Of a stretch of 64,000 nucleotides of DNA, positions 37,138 through 48,774 are shown piece by piece (positions within the stretch are counted from its first letter, which is position 1; every line of letters starts with the position of its first letter). The stretch lies in assembly GCA_020746875.1 (NCBI GenBank), contig JAGTJL010000008.1, forward strand, positions 620,001 through 684,000. Reading direction: 5' to 3'. A model generated the notes under the pieces. The model had not been told where the DNA came from, searched no databases, and worked only from the letters and a program-made list of their open reading frames with translations. Source of the DNA: Rhexocercosporidium sp. MPI-PUGE-AT-0058 (Eukaryota > Ascomycota > Leotiomycetes > Helotiales). Made by a program: the position numbers and the translations under genes.

Positions 37138-38884
37138 TTAGTGATGATAAATGAGGTGGTAGAAACGGGGCCATAGATACCGTGCTTTCACCTCCTGAAC
37201 CGGCAGTGTTTTTCGTCCCTTATTCATTAAATCTGTATCATCCTCCATCCAGTATTCATTACCCGCGATCCTCGATGGCTGAGGTAAATAGTTCAAACAC
37301 GGCGCCGTTCTGAACAGTTTGGTCGAGAAATCTATTGAATAGTCAGCATACGTTGCTATCTCCATTTCCCGAGGACGATCCCATAATGATCAAATCGCCC
37401 ATCTACTTACCAGCAAGAAATTCTTCAAGCGGGGGCTTGTACAAGAAGCGTAGCGTGTGCGCCAGAGTATCCAGGGCATCGCTCCTTGTCAGCGTAGCTG
37501 AGAACCCAACGACCATCTTCGCACGCTGCTGTCGCAAGTCCTGATACCGCAACAGCGTCTCTTCAATCTCTTCAATCCTGACCGTCGTCTTCAATTCCTC
37601 ATTCGTACTCTGAGCTCTAGAGCCGTCGGAACCCAATGTCGATGTCAGCATCTCCAACAGACAATTCGTAAGTACCGCCGCACTCTCAATAGCTTGGTTC
37701 CCACCCTGCCCCATATTGGGCGTCATCTTATGAATAGCATCACCCACACATACAAAGCGTCCATACGCCCAAACATCATGATTCGCCTCCTCAAGCGGGA
37801 AATATGACACCGTTTCCGACTTCTCCATCAAATCTTTTAGAGTCACGTTTTCAGTGAAGTGGAAATCGGCGTGTGTTTTTACTTGGGCGTCCATATCGGT
37901 TTTCGTGAAGTGAGGAATGCTGGATGCGCCGATGTAGCGACGGGCCATTTTGGAGAAGAAGAACCATTGCGGGATATGCCCGTCGCTGACGAAGAGGAGG
38001 CCGGAATGAGATATGGAGGAGGCGGTGTGGCTTTCTCCGGGGTTTAGGGAGGGGATGGGAGAAGCGATTCCGAAGAAGCAGTTGTATTGTGCGGTTATGC
38101 CTGCCGGTGTTTGTTAGTCATTGTAGCTTCCAACGGGTAGAGAGAGCAAAGTTGACAAAAAGGAAACCCTGGTAGAGTCCTCTTTTCTCGACTTACTGTT
38201 TTTATCCTTGTCCATGAGTCCAGGAGGGCCGGTCTCTTCTGCAAATCTCTGCATCTCCTGGCGAGTCCGACTGTGAATACCGTCAGCACCGATGACGATG
38301 TCGCCGACAAATTCGCTGCCGTCTTGACAAATCACAGTGACAGAACTCCCACCATGCTGGATAGAGGATACTCGCTTGCTGGTCTTGACTTTCGACTTAT
38401 TTTTCAACTGGTCGTACATCGACCTCAGGAAAACCTTCCTCTCACAAATGCCACAGATGTAGTTCAATCTATCCATACACATAAATTATCAGTAAACACA
38501 TTCATTACATCCCACGGTTGTTATGTAAGGCAATAAACGAAAAATTAGAAAAGATGAAGAATCAACATACCTCCTCTCCACGATTGAGGGCCATTCATTA
38601 CTAGCTACAGCGCTCCCATCATCCCGCCTCGCATACGCCTTCCTCAACCCAGTCATAAACCTCTCGTTCATCACATCATAAAGACCTAATTGATCCAAGA
38701 TTCTCGTTCCGTTGGGCATGATCACTATACTGGCACCTATGGATGGGCAGATGGTATCGCGTGCTTCGAGGAGAGTGTAGTTGATGTTGGCGCGCTCGAA
38801 CATGTGTGCGAGGGTCAGGCCTGCTACAGAGCCGCCTACGATTATGGCGTTGAAGTTGAAGTTGGGGGGTAGTGCGGTGGCCAT
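37138..38884 (-). CDS. FAD-dependent monooxygenase (PaxM/salicylate hydroxylase-like)
   Basis: Single-component flavoprotein hydroxylase or epoxidase by family, using NAD(P)H and O2. Exons 38884-38571, 38468-38197, 38100-37411 and 37331-37138 give 489 aa in frame. Motifs in order: [13 protein letters not shown] (Rossmann GxGxxG variant, residues 14-25, binding the ADP of FAD), [15 protein letters not shown] (DG motif for FAD and NAD(P)H), [20 protein letters not shown] (GD motif at about 315, binding the FAD ribityl). There is a C-terminal aromatic tail. The PaxM/AusM-like subgroup acts in meroterpenoid and indole-diterpene pathways, and the long hydrophobic-aromatic C-terminus fits it. No prenyltransferase, terpene cyclase or polyketide synthase is in the window, so the substrate is unknown. 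Intron 1 (102 nt) and intron 2 (96 nt) are longer than most here. Confidence 0.92.
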
Positions 38885-39734
38885 GTTTGATGTTTGGTGA
38901 TTGAGTTAGGAGTTTCTTTTTCCTCCCAGAAAGATAGGTATTATGAATTTAGGTACGGGTTTGTGATCTGCTTGTCCTGTACGTGTATGAGGACATTCAA
39001 CGCAGCGTTGGAGTCAAGACTCATGCAGTGGTATCGGCGGAGTAAGCTTACATGTTGAAGGCACGGGCACGGTACTCCGAGTGGAAGGGATTTCAACAGG
39101 GATCTAAAATCTGACCTAACTATCAAACACTCGCCCATTGGATAGTTCGGAATGTCTCGATCGAAGACAGATTCGAGTCAGACTTGATAACTATCTGACT
39201 TTTATAGCACGATAGATAAGTTGTAGGTTTGTTTTGTGCTTTATGTGATATTGCATTTAAAGTTAGATTCGCTTAAGTGGGTAGGAAGCTTCTTTTCCGG
39301 CTCGGTGCAATATCACTCCGGCTATTGCCTCGAATCCCAAGCTTCATGTATGCAGGATTGTTACCAGGAAACTTTGTGGCGACCATGTCTTTATCTTTCT
39401 CCTCGAGTCTCAAAGGGAGGATCTAGAGAACGGCATTTGTGGTTTGGTCTGGCAATGTCTTCGAAAACATTCTCGGTATGCAAGTCTTGTTCTTGTCCCA
39501 AGTCTTTCTCAGAACTTGATGGCGGTACTGACTTACCACAGCTCTTCATCCCAGTCCGGTGAAGAGCCTTGACACTGACCGTCCTTTCTCAACTGGGCAA
39601 GTGGGTTGCGCCCGTACCCTGTATCCAATAATGCATGATTAGCTGTCAATTTCCAAGCTCTCTAGCAAATATGAAAGTCTTCTGTCGAAGCCAAGAGTAG
39701 TAGCCACCATAGAATATGAGTATGAGAGGCGGGT
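38885..39734. other. Intergenic, no gene seen
   Basis: Promoter of the FAD monooxygenase and the 3' flank of the F-box gene. A 108-codon plus frame (39236-39562) has no recognisable motif. Confidence 0.4.
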
Positions 39735-41255
39735 TCAAAAGGCCGACGTACCATGCAAGACATAGTCATGAATTCTGGCCAGAAGCAGATCCTCGTTCTC
39801 GCTGCCATGCCGGCTATAATAAATGCCAAAGCCCTCAACACCCTTCAAACTAAGTCTATTGAGCTGATAGCCCCTCAAGACCTCGAGAACCTCTGTCCAT
39901 TGGGAGGAAATTCGTTTACTCGGATCATAGAATTCGGTCCAGTATTTTGCCCTGTCTATCACCTCAATGATGTATTTCAACTTCAGGTTTTCTATGCCAT
40001 CATGCCGTTCAAGGAATGACTTGACCGTTGCTCCAGAGCATCGAAATTGTGACAGACTCAGAGTACGTAACTTGGGGAGTGTCAAAGGCGGCTGCCCCAG
40101 AAGTTCTGCAAGATCATCGTGGTGGTAGTATGCTAGGCACTGCTGGTCAACCATCCTGCGGACACAGAAGTCCAGAGAGAGATTGGTGACTTGTTTTAGG
40201 GACCGTAGAACTTTCGGGAAGTCTGCCCAGTATGAGGCATCCCGTTCGAAGTCGTCAAAGTCGTCAAAGTCGCCAAAGTCGCCGAACTTTTCTTTGGTAA
40301 AGAGGTGCAAATCGAGATGTGTGAGGTTGCTGAAGACTCTCCGGGTGAGTGCTAGGTCGTTCATGCTGAGCTCGAAATCTGACGCGAGTATCGCGGGTGG
40401 TATTTCTTTGGCATAGACAGCGGTTTCGAAGTCTGGTATACAATATTTGATGGAACCAACGATGTCACTGTCATCTCCAAAGTCAACGTTATCCAAACGA
40501 GAGTATTTCTTGTTCACCCAATACCCTTCTGAGAGCAATTTCGAAATCCGTAGATTTTGTCCTACTATGGCACGGAGGAGTGCAAGCCATTGACTTTTGC
40601 GAATACATATGCGAGAGATGTAGTAGTGCTGCAGGGCATCCCTAGCATCAAGCGACAGTGAGGCCAACTTCAGGCCATTGGATAGGATCACGGTGTTTAT
40701 CTTGGGAAGCTGGTTTAGAGTTTGTCCCAGACGCATCTCGAGGGTTTTGTTGATGCTCTCATGTTGGCAAATATAATGGCAACATTTGTCGATATCAAGA
40801 CATGTTACAGAGATATCTTGGATGCGCTGAGGGCCATTGAGAATGATCATTTGTGGGGCTTCCAACCCCCATCTTTTAGAGCATCTTGGGAGTTTAGCAG
40901 TGCTCCAACACCAGATAGTATGCAACAGGAAGATCTCTAGAATGAAGGTATATGCAACTCACTCCCATTCGTCTGTCCATTCCAGATCCTTTTGCCTTTT
41001 AATGATCGTAGTGTCGAATCGTAAGCTCCTGACATTAGAGGAGAATATTGAGTGCCTCGACACGGTGTTGATGCGGTTCAGATATTCGTGATGGGATGCG
41101 AATGTGATGGACCGAAACAAGTATGGACTTAGAAAGAAGTGAAGTTCTCGACTTGACAGTCGGGCAGATTGAATGTCGATGTTTGATAAGTACTCCGCAA
41201 TGAGAGAAAAGTGATCGACTGAAAGTTTCGAGATGGGAGAATATAAGGCAGCCAT
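39735..41255 (-). CDS. F-box-like protein with leucine-rich C-terminal region
   Basis: Probable substrate adaptor of an SCF ubiquitin ligase, by the N-terminal F-box-like block ISKLSVDHFSLIAEYLSNID followed by SARLSSRELHFFLSPYLFRSI. I take two exons, 41255-40963 and 40884-39735 (480 aa, in frame). The donor is a good GTGAGT. The frame-keeping acceptor reads CCCAAG, an unusual AAG, after a GCTAAAC branch region. A nearer TAG acceptor would make a 26-nt intron and shift the frame. The rest has leucine-spaced segments (SNLTHLDLHLF, LRSLKQVTNLSLDF, LPKLRTLSLSQF) resembling irregular LRRs. Residues around the middle form a short GDFGDFDDFDDF repeat from a GTCGTCAAA-type DNA repeat. Shares a promoter region with the HP1 gene. 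Confidence 0.8.
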
Positions 41256-41718
41256 CTTAGTGGTGGTGCTCAAAAACTCAATTTGACACAGAGAGCGAAC
41301 TCGGAAGAGTTGGGAGAGAGAAATTAATCTCTTGTATACACCCAAAATATAGATGTATCATATATATGTACACATACATGATTTTGAAAGGGAAAGTGAG
41401 GTTTATGCCACGGAGAAGCGCGGGAATACACTAGCTAGTCTACATTTGGACTGGCGTACAGCGAGCTCCTCCCTTTACGCGACTGGATTTGTGCCGTCGC
41501 GTTGTTAAACAACTCGATCAGTCTCCGTCCTCAGTTCCACCTCCCGACCTCGAGTCGATTGATCAATTGCGACTCTTCACTATTTGAGCCAAAATCCGGG
41601 GCTTCAATCTCTATCCCACAGCTCACTCTCTACTTTAGAATTGCATGCGCCCAGCTCGGAGGCGCAAACACACCTACCTTCCCGACACTTTCAAAACCAG
41701 TACTCTACCTCAAACAAT
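41256..41718. promoter_or_regulatory. Divergent promoter region, F-box gene and HP1 gene
   Basis: About 460 bp between the two start codons; it must serve both genes. A TATATATG stretch lies at about 41360. No known operator was recognised. Confidence 0.45.
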
Positions 41719-42841
41719 ATGCCTCCTCGTAAGTTACACAATGATCTTTCTCGATCTACGCGATCCCCTCGCATTTGCAGCTAGCTCTGCGACGACAATA
41801 TCATGGTTGGAATAGCTTCATTTTGTTGTTGGGCATTGGCTCACCAAGAACGCGCACAGAAATCACCGACGACGAAAGCTCCGATGTAAACAGCAACTAC
41901 GGCGCTCCCGACCCTGTTGTGCCAGCACCCAAAGTAAAACAAGAGAAGGTGAAGGAGAAGGAGAAAAGGGGCAAGTCGAAGTCGAAAACACCAATCGAGG
42001 AGCCTGAGGCATTGGAGGTTGAATCCGAGAAGAATGACAACGAGGAAGATGACGATGAGGAACTGCCTGAGGATGAATACGTCGTCGAGAAGATCACCAA
42101 TCACGTCGTTGATGAGGATGTGAGTTTGTCGATTTCGGGATGCCAATGTGTTTGCTAACTCGCTCGCAGACTGGAGAGATCAAGTACGAGGTGAAGTGGG
42201 AGGGATTTGACAAGAGGGCAGATCGGACCTGGGAGCCAGAGGAGAATCTGTACGGCTAATCACTTCTTGACCGTTGGACTTGAGTAAAGAGCTAATTGGA
42301 ACTTCCAGGGAGACTGCCTCAGGAATTCTCAGCGAATACCTTGCGTCGGTTGGTGGCAAGGAGTTGATTATGTCCGCTTGGGAGGAGAAGAAAGCCGAAG
42401 CTGCAGGCAAGAAGGGCAAGAAGCGTGGAAGGGTCAGTACCGGCACTCATGAGAATGGAGCCAAGAGGGGTCGTAAGAGTAAGGATCACCCTGCATCAGC
42501 CACTCCACCATCAAGTGCATTTGCCGCCGATTTCAAGCCACCGACCGGAAGCTGGGAGGATGCCGTTGTCGCAATTGATGCCTGTGAAGGTTCCGAGGGA
42601 AGTGTTGTTGTATATTTGACCTGGAAGGGTGGACACAAGACCCAGCATCCTCTGGCCCAAGTCTACAAGCGATGCCCACAAAAGGTAAACATGCCCACAA
42701 TTCTCGAAAGCGCACCTGGCTAACCAGAAAATAGATGCTTCACTTCTACGAGAGCCATTTGTTGGTACCTCTTCAAGCCTCACATGAAACTTTCAGCTAA
42801 CAGTGCACAGGGTCTTCAAGAAAAATGAGGACATGGCCTAG
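41719..42841 (+). CDS. Heterochromatin protein 1 (chromo and chromoshadow domains)
   Basis: HP1-type protein that binds H3K9-methylated nucleosomes and dimerises through its chromoshadow domain to maintain heterochromatin. Six exons: 41719-41728, 41860-42119, 42170-42249, 42309-42684, 42735-42760, 42811-42841 (260 aa, in frame). The N-terminus is acidic/Lys-rich. Chromodomain at about 76-135: EYVVEKI, YEVKWEGFD and RTWEPEENL supply the aromatic cage (Tyr77, Trp100, Trp111). A basic hinge (KKGKKRGR, KRGRKSKD) probably contacts DNA or RNA. The chromoshadow domain at about 198-251 has VVYLTWKGG and HPLAQVYKRCPQKMLHFYESHL. The last intron uses a weak GTTGGT donor, chosen because it keeps the ESHLVF ending; the 131-nt first intron could be annotated differently. 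Filamentous fungi call this HepA/HPO/HP1; no symbol is assigned. Confidence 0.92.
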
Positions 42842-43481
42842 ACAAAGGCAAATCCTGGAAGGCACCTAGGCTCTCCTGGTTCTCAAAAATAGGTTCGCAT
42901 GTCCGATATTCTCAAACTGAAATCGATGCTTTCTTCAATACTGGTTCGATACATGATCTCTTCCTCGTCATACCATATGCCTGCCTGCTTGCGTTCTACT
43001 GGTTTTTGTCCTTTAGTTCGGTTTCCTGGAACTTCACATGAACCAAGATCCTACTTTTCCTTTTTCTTTCCTTGGGCTTCATAGTGTTGAAGGGCTGGTT
43101 ATCAGGCATCTCGGAATCCGTCGTTGTCGCGGGAGAATGATGGACGAGATGAGCTTATTGCGCAACTGTAGTGTATTTTATGAAAGCAAGGGACGAGAAA
43201 TGCAGTGAATGGAAGAAAGATGAAATCTACTTGGCTCAAGAGCCAATTCTTGGTGTTTATGAGTATTGTTGGTGATCTCGAAAGATCTTATCTAGTGTGT
43301 CTACAATGACGGATCAGATGACAAGGAACTCAAATAAAGTCAAGTCACCTATCACAGCCCCAAATTTCGTGCAGGAAAGCTGAACTGAGATCCACATAGT
43401 CCAATAATACTCCTGCACTCTTCCGTTCCTCTTCTAGCCTGCCAGCCCACTCTTGGCAGCTGTCGATCAGATGTCCTGGTT
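42842..43481. other. Intergenic, no gene seen
   Basis: HP1 3' flank and the upstream region of the cysteine-rich gene. No open frame with any signature. Confidence 0.4.
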
Positions 43482-45644
43482 ATGATCCACTCCGCTCCAA
43501 CTTCACCGCGAAAGTTCCAGGTAACCTCAAAGACCACCCAAATGGACGGGAGAAAATACCCTCAACTTCCCTCGAGAAGCGGAGCTGCACCCCAACTTCC
43601 ACCTCGGCCTAGACTCGTACCCCCGCTTCCGCCTAGGCAATCAACCTCTCCTTCCACAGAATCAAGATCCACAAGTAGCATTTGGGACGGACAACACAAT
43701 GCAGAGCACTACAGACAGGCTACAGTCACCGATGCATACGAGTCGGACGCTGTTGAGGATGTCACGATCAAGTTCGGAAGGCTTCAAACATTGCCCGGAA
43801 TTAATCTGAATAGCACGCAGCCTCCAGCTCCAAATCACGCCAGAAGCATGTATAATGAACCAACAGCCCCTTCATATGGCAACAAACTGGACATTCAAGT
43901 CCCAATCTCGGAGCTCGTTCGAAGTCATGAATGTACCTCTCGATCCTTTATTCGTGAATGTCCTGAAAGGGAACCTATTAACTTCCCTACACCTTGGTAT
44001 CATCCCGTCCACGCCAAGAACTTTCACCATCTGTTCAAATTGCTACTTGACCACCATCCATGGGGTCAAACGCGGCATCATTTCGTTCAACTCGTTCATG
44101 GGTACCGCAGGCAAAATGCACTTCTGCATGTTTGGGAGACCGCGTGCCAAAAATCTGTTCAAGACTAGCAATTTCCAAGCACTGAATGTCTTCATGGCTT
44201 CCAGAGTAGAAGTAAGACGTGCCATGGTGTAGCAAGTGTGGACGGGAAGGCGAACATAACCTGGTACAGACCGACGAACCGAGATATCGACGGACTAGTA
44301 AGCTGTGAAGCTTGTTACGAGGATTACATCTCTGGCACAGCATTCACCTCACAATTCGAGAAGAGCGCTCCTCAGCCACTGAACCAGTTATGGTCTTGCG
44401 ACATTGCAGTTCCTGGTATTCGTCGCACGTTCGGGGAGTGCTCGAATCGGAATGACTGGCGTGCATTTGTCGCTTCTGCAACGCATCGACTCAAAGTACC
44501 AGCTTGCTCGCCGTACCAAGAACGACCTATCGAGTCGACGAAATGGTACCGTCCAAACGACAACTTAAACTTACCTGGTGTTATGGTCTGCGAAGCTTGC
44601 TATTTGGATGGGATCGCCGACAGTTATATGGATGAGCACTTCACCGCAGGGCAGGGCATTGGCTACCACCAGCAGAAGAATCTGACATGCACGTTGGATT
44701 ATCTCCCTATGGCCATCAACATGCAAGAAGCCATGTTCACGAAGAACTTGCAGCTGTGGTACGAAGCAGCCAGGATCTTCATGCGCGAGGGCATCTGCTC
44801 AGGCCAAGCTCAACAGGGAAAATCCCACGTGCTGAAAGACGGCAACATCGACTTCAATCTATGCCACAGCTGCTTCACATGCTACATCGACCTCGTCGGC
44901 TTTGGCAAACATTTCAAAGAGGTTGACACCCCCACAGGAAAGGTATGGGCATGCGATTTCCACCCCACACGCCATGGATTCTCCAAGTGCGCAGCTGCGC
45001 TCAATGAAGCCATCCTCGTAAACGAGTTCACGGTTCTTAAGGGCTTCATAGTACGCTATCAAGGCGTGTCACAACCGTGTCCTCGCTCAACTTTCACCAC
45101 TGGACGAAGCTGGTACGGCAACGCAGACTTTATCGCCTGTCCGGATTGTTTCGAGGAGGTGATTCAGGGGACAAGATTGGAGTCTATGATCACAGTTCGC
45201 AACCAGGTCCAGCAAGCCGAACTCGCCTGCGACATCTACTCGCCACGGATGCGAAGTTTATGGCGAGAAGCCTGCGCGAAGAATGACTACGCCGGCTTTG
45301 CAGAGCTGGCCCGCCATCGCGCGCAAGTCTACTGGCACACCGTACCTGTCATGAAGCGTCTGTTGTCGCAGCAGAGAATTAGGCTTATGCAGCAGCAGAC
45401 GCTGAATAACTCTTCCATGCTGTATAAGCGTCTGGATATGACGGCGGGGTCGTCTATCAACTATTCTGGGGTCCCGCAGCTGATTACGACGTATGGCGCG
45501 GCAGATGTTGGATATGGGTATGCTACTACTTATGGGGTTGAGGCGGCGAGGTTGGGACAGCAGGCTGGTAATTTGGCGCTTAGTAGCGGTTCTCAGGCTG
45601 GAAATGTGGCTTATTTGGAGGCTTTGTGGGAGGCTGTTGAATAG
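43482..45644 (+). CDS. Five-module cysteine-rich protein of unknown function, interrupted by two compensating frameshifts
   Basis: Not recognised as a named family. About 720 codons if read through. After a Pro-rich disordered N-terminus (to ~145), five modules of about 87-97 residues repeat. Each starts with a Cys near a W-Y pair (WYHP, WYRP, WYRP, none, WYGN). A C-x2-C-F/Y core follows (CSNCY, CEACY, CEACY, CHSCF, CPDCF), then a single Cys in a W/L-x-C-D context, an Arg and a Phe/Tyr-rich helix. Module starts are near 43959, 44220, 44504, 44796 and 45078. The frame shifts +1 at about 44021-44025 (an extra T in CTTTC) and back at about 44205-44222. Between these points only the shifted frame has module-1 residues (TICSNCYLTTI). 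No intron fits. The tail is Gln/Gly/Ala-rich. Metal binding by the paired Cys is an inference. Either the gene is damaged or the sequence has two errors. Confidence 0.75.
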
Positions 45645-46523
45645 CTTGGGAATTTTGCTCTTCCGTATAGATAATATAGATAATCTTGACATGTCCTTTG
45701 TTGATTACATGCTTTTGCCGCCAAGTTGTGGTCAATTTGTCTTCTTGCAATCTTGTCTGGGAAGTTTTCCTTTTTGAATGAGATAGATGTTGGCATGCAA
45801 AGTGCTTGACATTTACCACGCCGTCCTCAGTGCTCGATATTCCATTCTAATTGAAGCCTACCGCGATTATATCCCTCTTGAGAAAGCAGTTATGAGCTTC
45901 TCTGAAGTAACGTGTCTCGTCTGATTCAGCGGACTCATGAAAGTCGGCTCATAGTCTCTTTTTGAGATTTAGCATCACTGCCAATCGACCGTAGCAAGTG
46001 TGACGGCCCGGATTCCACCAAATGCTACATATCCTAATTTCCCAGGAGTCACATACCGTCATTCTCGGTACTGTATGGCATACGGCACTGCTTGCTCCAT
46101 CATCGGTCTCTCGTATAAACGACGCCTCACGTACCCTGCTCGAGCCTCATGCTGTGCCACCTCACCGCCTCGAATGCTGACCACCGAGCCGAATTTCCAT
46201 TTCCGTCCAGTGAATACAAGGCCGAGGTTCTACTGACGTCGGAAACTCGGATTTCCTGATCCAATACTTTGTCCCTTCAGATCAGCAAGTCAGCTCACTT
46301 CCTTCTTTACCCACATATCAACAGTCTGATGGGTGATGAGACGGAACGGACTTTCACCGAGTTGACAGGTTTCTCGAAAAAGTATGGACTGAAACGGGGA
46401 CGGGGCTGGACCCAACTTGCTTCTTTTCGTTGAACAAATACATATACATTCTCATCTAAATTAAAGATTCGGAATTTCACATCTACACGTTGTTTTGCAG
46501 TTCCGAGTACAAACTTTGTTAGC
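45645..46523. other. Intergenic, no gene seen
   Basis: 3' flank of the cysteine-rich gene and the P450 promoter. Nothing with family signature. Confidence 0.4.
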
Positions 46524-48587
46524 ATGGCTACTTATCTGTGGCTGATTCTCTACACCATCGTCGCGGAGCTCGTTCGCCGTATCGTCTTAACTATCATCCA
46601 CGCATACACAGGACCACTCTCCAAAATCCCAGGACCACAACTGAGCAAGCTGACATCCATTTTCTGGCACCTGCGTCTCGCATCTGGAGATTTTTATTAC
46701 GAACTTCCTAGGTTGTTCGAGAAATATGGCGATACAGTTCGTGTTAGTGAGTTAGGCCTTCTCTTTTAACTTTAGGCTTTACCTGTTCTTGTGAGAATTA
46801 AGGGACCTTTTGAGGGGTGGAGATACTGATGTTGGGTGATTTGTTAGGTCCAAATGCTATCCTCATCAAGGGAAAAGAAACAGCACAACAATTGTTGGTC
46901 GATAATGTGTTGAAGAAATCGCCTGTTTATGATGGGTTTCGCTCGGATCGCTATCATACGGATATTTTTACTGAACGAGACAAGGATGCGCATAAACACC
47001 GCGTGAGTTTTCCATCGTGACCAGCTGTTGAGAAAGGGCTTGGTGCTGATCGATCTTGTGTGGCTTTATTAGAGACGATTGTTATCGAATGGCTTCTCGA
47101 TCAACTATCTCAACCACTTGGAACCAGCTATGATGGAATGCGTTGATGCTTTTCAGGAGTTCTTGGAGCAGAAATGTGAAGAGGGACATGGTTCTGCGGA
47201 GGTGGACATGTTTTCAAATCTCGCAAACGTCACAGCAGTAAGTCAACCTTTCTTTACCTACTTTTCTTTCCCTAGCTTGCCAACTCTCAATCCACCTAAC
47301 ATCCTCCCAGGACGTCCTCACAGCCACCGTCTTCGGCGAATCCTGGAATCTGACGAAGACGAACAACACGCATCTGAAAGAGATCTTCGCGAAACAGCTC
47401 CGGACTATGCTTGCCCATGCTCAAATTCCTTTCTTGAAATACATCCCTTTCATGCCAAGTCCTGTCAATCACGAGATTGAAGATAGACTCAATGGGATAC
47501 TCACTAAACGTCGTAGCGTGGATAAGAAGGAAGTCAAAAAGGATTTGCTGCAGATGTTGATCGATACGAAAGAGAAGTATCCTAATGACTAGTAAGTCGA
47601 CCGAATGATCCCTCTGCTCCTTTGCAATTCTAACTCAGGAGACGTGATGCCCTTTTCGACATAAGAACTGTCCTTGATCAGTCCCTATTCTCGGAACTCT
47701 ACCCCGTACTGACTCCTCGTTCTTCACAGCAAGGAAGGCCACATCAAAGCAGATATGATCCTCTTCATGATCGCAGGAACAGACACCTCAAGCGTCACTC
47801 TAACATTCTGCCTCTTACTCCTCCTAAACAACCCCGACAAGCTAGCCAAACTCGCCAAAGAATTAGACGAAGCGTTCACATCGCGAGACGATCCGATTAC
47901 ATTCGAGAAGACACTGAACCTGCCGTACTTGAATGCCGCGTTGAATGAGAGTATGCGGGTTATGCCTGTTGCTATTGGTATATCATCTCTCGTCCTGAAT
48001 TCTTGCGTGTTGGGAAGCATAAATTGGGAATATGCTAACGGCGTTCTCAGCTTTCGCTAGGCAGTCGACGGAAACAATCGTCGTGAATGGTTATGAGATT
48101 CCTCCGGATGTAAGTAAATCAGAACAAGAACAAGAACAAGAACAAGAACAAAATGGCCTCGCCGAGGTAGATGAACGATGCTGACTCGGGTATGTATTGC
48201 AGACACATATATCCATTGATCTGGCCCAGCTTGGTAGGGATCCCAAGTACTGGCCAGACCCAGAACTGTTCATCCCGGAGCGCTGGCTTGCGCCGTATAA
48301 GGGGCATGAGGTCGACCGCAAAGCGACTTTGCCCTTCTCGACTGGACCGAGGAATTGTATTGGCATGCAGTACGAACCCACATACATACCCAGCCAACTT
48401 GCTAGAGGCCACCCTAGCTGACTTTTGAGGTAGATTTGCTCTGCGGGAGCTGAGACTGCTCTTAGCGATGATGGTACGGAAGTTCGAGCTGAGTCTTGTG
48501 CCTAACCAGTCGCACGAGCTGCGACTCTTTTTGGTACCGACGTTTGCTTCGAAGCAGTATCTTGTTGGGTTGCAACCCCGCGACTGA
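46524..48587 (+). CDS. Cytochrome P450 monooxygenase
   Basis: Membrane-bound heme-thiolate monooxygenase. Eight exons (46524-46746, 46848-47002, 47073-47237, 47311-47591, 47730-47977, 48051-48109, 48203-48369, 48434-48587) give 483 aa, all in frame. An N-terminal hydrophobic anchor (LWLILYTIVAELV) is followed by GPLSKIPGPQLSKL (Pro hinge). The C-terminal half shows all core motifs: the I-helix MIAGTDTSS (about 288-296), ExxR at Glu348/Arg351 (NESMRVMP), a PERW-type segment (FIPERWLA) and the heme loop FSTGPRNCIGMQ with ligand Cys429. It resembles fungal secondary-metabolism P450s; the CYP family cannot be assigned here. Seven introns is high for this window, and one (48110-48202) carries a GAACAA repeat. 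It is tail-to-tail with a Zn2Cys6 regulator about 190 bp away. Confidence 0.95.
48121..48151 (+). repeat. (GAACAA)5 repeat inside a P450 intron
   Basis: Five copies of a 6-bp unit just after the donor of P450 intron 6 (48110-48202). This probably explains why that intron is longer than its neighbours. Confidence 0.9.
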
Positions 48588-48774
48588 AAGGAGATACCTC
48601 GGAGCGAGAAAATCGCTTGCTGTTCCATTGGTTATTGCAGGTGGCTTGATGTATTTTAGATCACTCCGAGGGCCAATCGGGAAAGAAACCAATCGTTTGA
48701 GTGTTCACTCGCTTGTGCTTTCATTTCGACTTATGGTGCCACGGAATCGTTTCCTCTTTCTACCCCCTCCGCTA

